Shown here: in pieces, positions 58,238-64,000 of the stretch | Position numbering within the stretch: position 1 is the first letter of the stretch | How the letters are laid out: each line of letters starts with the position of its first letter | Source: Microbacterium sp. SLBN-154 | GTDB lineage: Bacteria > Actinomycetota > Actinomycetes > Actinomycetales > Microbacteriaceae | DNA length: 64,000 nt | Assembly (NCBI RefSeq): GCF_006715565.1 | Contig: NZ_VFNL01000001.1 | Coordinates: 1,984,001-2,048,000, forward strand | Direction: 5' to 3' | Notes under the pieces: generated by a model | What the model saw: the letters and a program-made list of their open reading frames with translations, nothing else | The model's database searches: none | Told to the model about the DNA's origin: nothing | Made by a program: the position numbers and the translations under genes

Positions 58238-58355
58238 CCGCAGCTCAGGCGGGCAAGAGGGTTTCGCTCTGCCATCGGCGAAACCGACGTTCACGCTCGA
58301 GACGCACCGTGTCACGGAAGGTCTCGGTGCAGGGCGTGGGCCTCGGTGAAAGGGC

Positions 58356-58634
58356 TCACGGCGAAGGGTCGACCGCGTTCGCCCACACCCAGCACCGGTA
58401 CTCACGCGTGCCCACGTGGAACCTGATCGCCACCGCGCGCGGGGTCCACATGCACGCCTCGGCGTCGACCTGCACCGGCGTCGCGCCAAAGCGAATCCAC
58501 GCGCGCACAGCCTTCGGGTGGGGATCGGTCGTGCACGGCAGGAGGTCCAACTGCAGCTCCGCCCGGGTCAACGTCTGCAAAGACCCCTGTGCCGCGGTGC
58601 GTTCGAGGACACGATCGCTGATCCGGCGGTCCAC
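58356..58634 (-). CDS. Hypothetical protein of Microbacteriaceae type
   Basis: A 92-residue soluble protein from GTG 58634. The body reads TRAELQLDLLPCTTDPHPK, then AVRAWIRFGATPVQVDAEA and CVWVWANAV-like YRCWVWANAVDPSP, a pattern I associate with small hypothetical proteins of this family of bacteria. The frame continues upstream for ten codons (NRRYADAVDRR) that look conserved. These can be reached only from an ATT codon at 58664, ten bases after GGAGG. The true start may therefore be the non-canonical ATT. Function unknown. Confidence 0.5.
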   Translation of the reverse strand: MDRRISDRVLERTAAQGSLQTLTRAELQLDLLPCTTDPHPKAVRAWIRFGATPVQVDAEACMWTPRAVAIRFHVGTREYRCWVWANAVDPSP

Positions 58635-58664
58635 CGCGTCGGCGTAGCGCCTGTTCGTGCCAAT

Positions 58665-58969
58665 GCCGATCGTCCCTCCTCCGCCCGAGCAGCGGCGAGT
58701 CTATCCGCGGCCGACGACATGGTCCGTGTCCACCGTCCCCGGGGGAGGAGAGGGAGTTCCGCGGGTGACGAGTTCGAATCCGAAGCCAGTGCTCTCGGCT
58801 CGAGAGGACTCGTCGGGGCGCGGGGCGCTCAGCAGGACCGACCGGTCCGGGCCCGAGGCACGCGGGACGGTGACCTGGTTCGCGACCGCATGCGAAGGGG
58901 TGGAGTCCCCGGACTCTGAGAACTCCACCCCCGCCGCGTTCGCGGTGTCATCGCCGCTGCGGCCCAGCG
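58665..58969. other. Interval without recognisable genes
   Basis: 305 bases between the hypothetical protein gene and the end of the glycoside hydrolase gene. Apart from the hairpin at 58897 nothing could be identified. Reading frames here are of low complexity and lack start signals. Confidence 0.4.
58897..58931 (-). terminator. Hairpin downstream of the glycoside hydrolase gene
   Basis: GGGGTGGAGT (58897-58906) pairs perfectly with ACTCCACCCC (58922-58931). Read on the minus strand it lies 39 bases after the hydrolase stop and is followed by TTCG, so it may terminate that transcript. Confidence 0.5.
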
Positions 58970-61435
58970 TCACCGACGGACGGCGTCCTCGACCCAGCGT
59001 CCGTACATCGCCAGATCGCGCTGCGCCCGCTCCACCCATGCCGCTGACGCGGTGTCATCAGCGGGAAGGAGGCTCGATGCTTTGTCGAGCTCCCGGGCGG
59101 CCTTGTCGAGCTTGCCGTCAGACAGCGCGTCGAGGGCTTTGTCCAGACGGTGTTCGATGCGATCAGCGTCTTTCACGGCCACGCAGTGGCCCGTAACGCC
59201 GGCGGGCAGGCCGTCACGCAGGTGGCTGATCCCCGTCGAGGCGGCGCCGATCGGATCCGCGTGCGGAGCGACAGCCTCGACCCGGTGCGCGCCTTCCGAC
59301 AGCGCCCGTGCCTGCGCATCGCTCAACTGGTTGTAGGCGAACAGGCCCGTGCCGTCAGACCCTGCCGCGTTCACCGCGCGGATCTGCTCCAGCACCGTGC
59401 CGGGCGTCGAGCCACGGAACGGTCCGTACGTCGCGGTGTACAGGTACTCCTCATCGCCCACCCGTTCGCGCATGGCCTGGGTGTCGCGGGCGACAGAGGT
59501 TCCAGAGGTGCCGAAAGACATGCCCGTCAGGACGTCGACGAAGCCGCGGTCGACCCAGTCGCCCCAGTTCTGGAACTTCTTGTCGAGCCCGTCGACGGGG
59601 TCGGCGAAGACGGCCGCAGACAGCGCGATCTCGGGAGCGGACTCCTGCTGCAGCTCGCGAACCTCGCCGACGAACGAGGTCACGTTCGCGATCCGCCAGT
59701 CCGTCCAGGTCTGCCAGAGCGGCGAGTCCGGCGTGAGGGAGTAGGGATCGACGCCGTGTTCGGCGGCGAACGCCTGTCGCGAGTAATCGCTGTAGGAATA
59801 CCCTGCCGTCTCCCACGGCTGCGAGACCGGGTACCGGATGTAATCGAGGTGGATTCCGTCGATGTCGTACGTCGACATGAGCTCTGAGAGCAGTGACTGC
59901 ACGTAGGCCCGCGCGTCGGGATGCGCGGCGTCGAGGAAGTAGTAGCCGGGCTCCGCAATCGAGGGGTGGAGGCCGGGCTTCCCGACATCCTGTCGCTGGA
60001 TCGCCGCCCACTCCGGGTGCTGCGACAGGATCGGACCGGTACCCACCGTCTGATCAGCACCGACGAAGAAGGTGTGAATCCAGGGATGCAGCTCGATGCC
60101 GCGCTCGTGTGCACCCTCGATCCATACCTGCAGGGGGTCGAACCCGACCATCTCGGGGCGCTGGGGGGCGATGCCGGCGGCGGCGGCCGCATCGGAGGGG
60201 TAGATCGTGTACCCCTGGTAGATGGTCTCGAGGAAGACCATGTTGAAGCCCGCCTCATCGATCCGGTCGAGCGATGCCTCAATCGCTTCCGGCGTGGTCT
60301 CTTCAGGACGCACCCACGTCGCGCGCCCTTCTGCGACCCGTGACTCCGCGGTGCGGTGCGCGGCGAGCTCGGCCGCGCCCCGCGCCGCCAGCGCGAGATC
60401 GACCGCGCCGGCCGCGTCGCCCGACCCCGAGGCGGCGCGCGCGTCGTCGAGGAGTGTCGCTGACTCCGTCGCCGCCGCGCGGGCGGCATCGGACGCGAAG
60501 ACCAGGCACGACGCGGTTGCCGCCTCGATCCGGGCTGTGGCGTCGTCGAGGGCGCGCTCCGCACCGAAGATCGCGGTTCGTTCGTCGACCGTCGCGATCA
60601 GGACATCGTCCTCGATCGAGATCGCGGCCCCCACGACGGCGTTGGTCTGAAGCCACGTGCCGCGTCCGCCGTGACCGGAGAGGACGTAGCCGTCGGCAGG
60701 GATGTCGCGGTCGTTGCCGCCGGCGCCAGTGACGACGCCGTTCTGCACCGTGACCTCATAACCGAAGTCGTTCGTGCCGGTGGTCTCCCGGCCCGATGCC
60801 GGTGTGTACTGGACCATCTGCTCGGCGCCGCGACAGCCCGGGAAGCACGCGCCCGTGCCGTCGACACCGGGTGGGTTGGACTGGGCCGTCGGATCGACCG
60901 CGTCGAGGGTCGTGCGCTCTTCCCGCGAGATGACGGGACCGATCCGCACGGTGTCGCCCGCGCGGATGTTGTCACGAAGCCACGCGCGGACGTCGGGCGT
61001 GCCCCCCGGCGACACCGACAGGACGATGCCGTCGGCGGGGATCGCGTTGTCGCCCGGGCGAAGGGCGGGGTCTCCGCACGGGGCGAGGATCGTGCACACG
61101 CTCTGCACCGTCCACGCGCCGTCGGCGGTGGGACGCAGCACGGCCTCGCCGCCGAACCCGTTGGTCTTCGTGGTCGCCCCGAACGCCGGGGTGTAGACGG
61201 CGACCATCCCGGCGAGCCTGCTCGGCGGGTCGACCGCGGCGATCGCGATCCGCTCGCCGCCGACCGTCGTCACCTCGTCGCCCGCCGCGGGCGCGACGAG
61301 GGCGGCGGTGTGCGCATCGACGACGGGCGCCGGGGTCAGACCCAGCGCGGGCGAGGCGCTCAGCGCGCTCAGCGCGAGGGCGACGCCGGCCGCGGCGAGC
61401 GCGGTGCGGCGGCGTGCACGTGTCAGGGCATTCAT
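58970..61435 (-). CDS. Secreted GH10-like (GHL10) glycoside hydrolase
   Basis: An 821-residue exported protein. The signal peptide (basic MNALTRARRR, hydrophobic core, SASPALG) is followed by about 350 residues of beta-rich sequence with a helical coiled stretch (ATESATLLDDARAASGSG). The glycosyl hydrolase-like 10 barrel covers residues about 370-700: RATWVRPEETTPEAIEASLD, FLETIYQGYTIYPS, GIELHPWIHTFFVG and DIDGIHLDYIRYP, with probable acidic catalytic residues. A helical tail of 80 residues closes it. Substrate unknown, likely a wall or extracellular polysaccharide. The ATG at 61435 has GAGG eight bases upstream; 61438 is an alternative. It is divergent from a sugar importer and shares its operators. 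Confidence 0.82.
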   Translation of the reverse strand: MNALTRARRRTALAAAGVALALSALSASPALGLTPAPVVDAHTAALVAPAAGDEVTTVGGERIAIAAVDPPSRLAGMVAVYTPAFGATTKTNGFGGEAVLRPTADGAWTVQSVCTILAPCGDPALRPGDNAIPADGIVLSVSPGGTPDVRAWLRDNIRAGDTVRIGPVISREERTTLDAVDPTAQSNPPGVDGTGACFPGCRGAEQMVQYTPASGRETTGTNDFGYEVTVQNGVVTGAGGNDRDIPADGYVLSGHGGRGTWLQTNAVVGAAISIEDDVLIATVDERTAIFGAERALDDATARIEAATASCLVFASDAARAAATESATLLDDARAASGSGDAAGAVDLALAARGAAELAAHRTAESRVAEGRATWVRPEETTPEAIEASLDRIDEAGFNMVFLETIYQGYTIYPSDAAAAAGIAPQRPEMVGFDPLQVWIEGAHERGIELHPWIHTFFVGADQTVGTGPILSQHPEWAAIQRQDVGKPGLHPSIAEPGYYFLDAAHPDARAYVQSLLSELMSTYDIDGIHLDYIRYPVSQPWETAGYSYSDYSRQAFAAEHGVDPYSLTPDSPLWQTWTDWRIANVTSFVGEVRELQQESAPEIALSAAVFADPVDGLDKKFQNWGDWVDRGFVDVLTGMSFGTSGTSVARDTQAMRERVGDEEYLYTATYGPFRGSTPGTVLEQIRAVNAAGSDGTGLFAYNQLSDAQARALSEGAHRVEAVAPHADPIGAASTGISHLRDGLPAGVTGHCVAVKDADRIEHRLDKALDALSDGKLDKAARELDKASSLLPADDTASAAWVERAQRDLAMYGRWVEDAVRR

Positions 61436-61491
61436 CATCGAATCCTCGTCATTCCGAAGCAATGCGGCGTTGCGGCATAAAGTGCGCAACG

Positions 61492-61507
61492 ATTGGTTCG
61501 AACCAAT
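61492..61507. promoter_or_regulatory. LacI-type operator 1 (glycoside hydrolase side)
   Basis: ATTGGTTCGAACCAAT is a perfect 16-bp palindrome with the central CG typical of LacI-family operators. It lies about 55 bases upstream of the hydrolase start and overlaps its probable -35 region on the minus strand. Confidence 0.75.
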
Positions 61508-61584
61508 TGCGCGCCAACGCTAGCCCGCACGGCGATTGATCGCAAGGTCCAGATCTCGAGCCAGTGACAATGGTCACGCGAGCG

Positions 61585-61613
61585 TTGCATTGGTTCGAAC
61601 CATTTGCTAACGT
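61585..61613 (+). promoter_or_regulatory. Promoter of the ABC importer with LacI-type operator 2
   Basis: TTGCAT (-35, 61585-61590) and TAACGT (-10, 61608-61613) are 17 bases apart. The operator at 61589-61604 (ATTGGTTCGAACCATT, one mismatch to the perfect palindrome) fills the spacer, so a bound repressor would block RNA polymerase directly. Confidence 0.75.
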
Positions 61614-61658
61614 CCGTCCGTGGATCGCATCGATCCCGCAATCCGAAAGGTCCCACCA

Positions 61659-62987
61659 ATGACGTTGAACCGAACCCGTCGCACGCTTCTCGCGGGTGCG
61701 ACCGCGACCGGTCTGGCCCTCGCACTTGTCGGCTGCGGCCTCGAAGGTGTCGACACCGGCTCCGAGGCCTCCGCCGACGAGCTGTCGACCGTCGAAGGCG
61801 AGATCACCTTCGCCACGCTCGAGCTCAGCTCCAACCCCGACCTCGCGGCGTACATCGAGGACACGATCGCGGCCTTCGAGGAGGAGTACCCGGGCACCGA
61901 GGTCGAATGGATCGATGTGCCGTTCGCCGGCGCGCAGGAGAAGTTCGCCGCCGACGCCGCCGCCGGGAACCTCCCCGATGTCGTCAACATGAACCCCAAC
62001 TTCGCTCAGCCGCTCGAACGCGAGGGAGTCTTCCTCGACATCGACCAGGCCGACCCCGAGCTCGCCGCAGAGTACGTCGAGGGGGCGTGGAAGGGATTCC
62101 AGGTTCCCGGCATGGAGGGGACGTTCGGTGTGCCGTGGTACCTCACCAGCGAGGTCACGATGTACAACGCCGCCCTCTACGAAGCCGCGGGGCTGGACCC
62201 CGACGACGCACCCGAGACGTTCGCGGAGCTCTACGAGGACGCTCGCGCCATCTCGGAGGCCGGTGCCGGAGAGTTCTACGGCCTGCACCCGGCGCTCGAG
62301 AACCGCTTCCTGACCGACCTGGCCAAGATCGGCGTCCCGCTGATCGATGAAGACCTGGTCTGGACCTTCAACACCCCGGACGCCGTCGAATACGTCGAGG
62401 GGCTCGCCGAGATGTACCAGTCGGGGGTCTTCCCGGCCGATTCGCTCACGCAGACCCTCAACGACGCCAAGGAGGGCTACCAGGCCGGGAACGTCGCGAT
62501 GTTCCCCTCCGGACCGAACTTTCTCAACGGCATCGAGCAGAATGCTCCCGAGGTGTTCGCGAACACCCGGGTCGCACCGCAGATCGCCGCCGAGGGTGAG
62601 CCCGTCAACATGTCGGTGATGGGGCTGCTGATTCCCAAGACCAGCGAGAACCCCGGCACCGCCTTGGCCTTCACGAAGTTCATCACCAACGCCGAGAACC
62701 AGCTCGCCTTCTCCCAGGTCGCGCCGGTGCTGCCGTCGGTCACTGCAGCTCTGGAAGACCCGTTCTTCCAGGACGACTCCGACGGCACCGAACTGTCCAA
62801 GGCCGTCAAGCTCTCCGCAGAGGGGCTCACGCGCGCCGAGAACCTCACGCCGGTCCAGTACGACGACCAGGTCAAGAACGCCGTGCTGGCGAAGATCCAG
62901 CTCGCCCTCGCCGGAGATCTGACCGCGCAGGAGGCGCTCGACCAGGCGGTCGAAGAGGCCAACGCCATCACCGGCGGCGGGGAGTAG
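61659..62987 (+). CDS. ABC sugar transporter substrate-binding lipoprotein
   Basis: A 442-residue extracellular solute-binding protein of family 1. The signal peptide starts MTLNRTRRTLLAGATATGLA and ends at the lipobox LALVGC, so it is lipid-anchored. The mature part shows the family pattern (GEITFATLELSSNP, FAADAAAGNLPDVVNMNP, GTFGVPWYLTSEVTMYN). It delivers a sugar or oligosaccharide to the permeases encoded next. GAAAGG lies eight bases before the ATG at 61659. Expression should be controlled by the LacI-type operators upstream. Confidence 0.92.
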   Translation: MTLNRTRRTLLAGATATGLALALVGCGLEGVDTGSEASADELSTVEGEITFATLELSSNPDLAAYIEDTIAAFEEEYPGTEVEWIDVPFAGAQEKFAADAAAGNLPDVVNMNPNFAQPLEREGVFLDIDQADPELAAEYVEGAWKGFQVPGMEGTFGVPWYLTSEVTMYNAALYEAAGLDPDDAPETFAELYEDARAISEAGAGEFYGLHPALENRFLTDLAKIGVPLIDEDLVWTFNTPDAVEYVEGLAEMYQSGVFPADSLTQTLNDAKEGYQAGNVAMFPSGPNFLNGIEQNAPEVFANTRVAPQIAAEGEPVNMSVMGLLIPKTSENPGTALAFTKFITNAENQLAFSQVAPVLPSVTAALEDPFFQDDSDGTELSKAVKLSAEGLTRAENLTPVQYDDQVKNAVLAKIQLALAGDLTAQEALDQAVEEANAITGGGE

Positions 62988-62992
62988 ACGCG

Positions 62993-63871
62993 ATGCGGCC
63001 CCGAAGGCTCGTCACGCCCTGGTTGCTCATGGCACCGGCGCTCGCCGTCGCCCTGATCTTCCACATCGTTCCGTTCTTCCGCACCGTCCAGTTGTCGTTC
63101 ACCGACTTCCGGCTGGCCTCGGGGGGACAGTACGTGGGGTTCGAGAACTTCGGGGCCCTCGCGTCCTCCGACGTCTTCTGGCTCTCGGCGGGCAACACGC
63201 TCATCTACGTCGTCGTCGCGGTTCCCCTGCTGGTGACCCTTCCTCTGCTGCTGGCGATGCTCGTCCAGCCGAAGATCCCCGGCATGGCCTTCTTCCGAGC
63301 GTCGTTCTACACCCCCGTGATCGCCTCCATGGTGGTGGTCGGCCTCATCTGGGTGTTCCTCCTGAAAGAGCGCGGCCCGGTCAACTGGCTCTTCCAGACC
63401 CTTCGGATCGTGCAGCAGCCGCTGCCGTTCCTCACCGACGCCACCCTTCTCCTTTTCAGCTGCATCCTGGTCACGGTGTGGAAAGGCCTGGGCTTCTACA
63501 TGGTCATCTATCTGACCGCGCTCGCCAACGTCCCCGGCGAGCTCCATGAAGCGGCGCAGATGGACGGTGCCGGAGGCATCCGGCGATTCTTCTCCGTCAC
63601 CATCCCCTCGGTTCGGCCGACGATGCTGCTGGTCGGGGTGCTGTCCGCGATCGCGGCCATGAAGGTCTATGCCGAGATCTTCGTCATCGCCGGCCCGACC
63701 GCCGGGCCCGGAGGGCAGGTGCGTTCGATGGTGTTCACCATTCGCGAGGTGGGGTCCGGTTTCGACGGACAGGTGGGCTACGCCGCCGCCATGAGTCTGG
63801 TGCTGTTCATCTTCACCATCGGCCTGACCGTCGCGCTGCAGAAGCTCAGCAGGGAGAACGCGGAAGCATGA
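62993..63871 (+). CDS. ABC sugar transporter permease (MalF type)
   Basis: A 292-residue inner-membrane permease with six helices. The N-terminal MAPALAVALIFHIVPFFRTVQLSFTDF and the cytoplasmic EAA loop (ELHEAAQMDGAGGIRRFFSVTIP) are diagnostic of the MalF/UgpA group; the loop docks on the ATPase subunit. It starts 5 bases after the binding-protein gene and overlaps the next permease by 4 bases. Confidence 0.94.
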   Translation: MRPRRLVTPWLLMAPALAVALIFHIVPFFRTVQLSFTDFRLASGGQYVGFENFGALASSDVFWLSAGNTLIYVVVAVPLLVTLPLLLAMLVQPKIPGMAFFRASFYTPVIASMVVVGLIWVFLLKERGPVNWLFQTLRIVQQPLPFLTDATLLLFSCILVTVWKGLGFYMVIYLTALANVPGELHEAAQMDGAGGIRRFFSVTIPSVRPTMLLVGVLSAIAAMKVYAEIFVIAGPTAGPGGQVRSMVFTIREVGSGFDGQVGYAAAMSLVLFIFTIGLTVALQKLSRENAEA

Positions 63872-64000
63872 CCGTCATCGAATCCGCGGACGCCGTCCGC
63901 AGCGCAGCCGCCCCGCTGACGACCGCCGAGCGCGCAGAGCTCCGACGCCGACGCCCCCTCGGCGTCGGGGGAGTCATCCGCCGGGTGGTGCACTACATCG
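63868..64000 (+). CDS. ABC sugar transporter permease (MalG type), N-terminus only
   Basis: The first 44 codons of a gene cut by the window end. It begins at the ATG overlapping the previous stop (ATGA) and reads MTVIESADAVRSAAAPLTTA with a basic segment RAELRRRRPLGVGG just before the expected first helix. Position after a MalF-type permease gene makes it the MalG partner; the sequence alone is not diagnostic. Confidence 0.75.
   Translation, partial: MTVIESADAVRSAAAPLTTAERAELRRRRPLGVGGVIRRVVHYI

Noticed and set aside
56080..58969. Direct repeat of the tRNA-Val 3' end (attL/attR)
   Set aside because: By eye no second copy was found downstream within the window, so no attachment site is annotated. 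The island idea rests on other evidence.
58701..59039. 112-codon minus-strand frame overlapping the end of the glycoside hydrolase gene
   Set aside because: It overlaps the end of the conserved hydrolase reading frame, has no family similarity and no start signal.

Overview
The window is high-GC DNA from an actinobacterium, most probably Microbacteriaceae and a Microbacterium-like genus. The support is the gene content: RbpA, PafB/PafC, SepH, the actinobacterial families DUF3000, DUF3071, DUF3093, DUF3159, DUF3710, DUF4193 and DUF7455, frequent GTG starts, and repeated TANNNT -10 boxes 6-7 nt upstream of start codons (leaderless transcription). Almost all of the first 55 kb is dense, syntenic core chromosome.

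Layout. 0-5.8 kb: end of a histidine phosphatase gene, sirtuin, SPOUT RNA methyltransferase, SGNH hydrolase, DEAD/DEAH helicase and a ferritin-like/VIT1 metal transporter fusion. 5.9-19.5 kb: tRNA-Leu, M20 peptidase, uppP, PAC2 protein, HAD phosphatase, trmI, FKBP lipoprotein, pafB-pafC-tatA-tatC-helY-lnt and convergent rbpA. The Pup/proteasome genes that often sit between trmI and pafBC in other actinobacteria are absent. 19.6-28.7 kb: GDPD/SPFH/NfeD operon, SDR, S9 peptidase, HdeD-like protein, ATP-grasp protein, and two overlapping alanine-racemase-like genes that have lost complementary halves of the active site. 28.8-43.6 kb: convergent parE/parC, phosphodiesterase-like enzyme, sepH, DUF4193/DUF3093, the dut-DUF3710-DUF3159 operon, acnA behind a strong palindrome, and dxs. 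43.7-55.6 kb: fadB-like and fadA-like beta-oxidation genes, RNase D with DUF3000, alpha/beta hydrolase, RibD-C reductase, sufE with rhodanese, zapE, amtB with a GlnR-like box, and a solitary PemK/MazF-fold protein.

The last 8 kb is more variable. Four tRNA genes (Val-CAC on the minus strand; Gly-GCC, Cys-GCA and Val-GAC on the plus strand) are followed by a sparse region. That region holds an excisionase-like gene remnant, a membrane-anchored PASTA/Ltp-repeat protein related to phage superinfection-exclusion lipoproteins, and small hypothetical genes; it looks like an old integration site at tRNA-Val. The window ends in a carbohydrate locus: a secreted GH10-like glycoside hydrolase gene divergent from an ABC sugar importer (binding protein, permease, start of a second permease). 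Two LacI-type palindromes lie in the shared promoter region, one exactly between the -35 and -10 of the importer.

The most interesting candidate system is the split alanine racemase at 26.7-28.5 kb. One protein keeps the PLP-lysine barrel and the other keeps the catalytic-tyrosine domain, which predicts an obligate heterodimer. All functional statements rest on reading motifs; no database search was possible.
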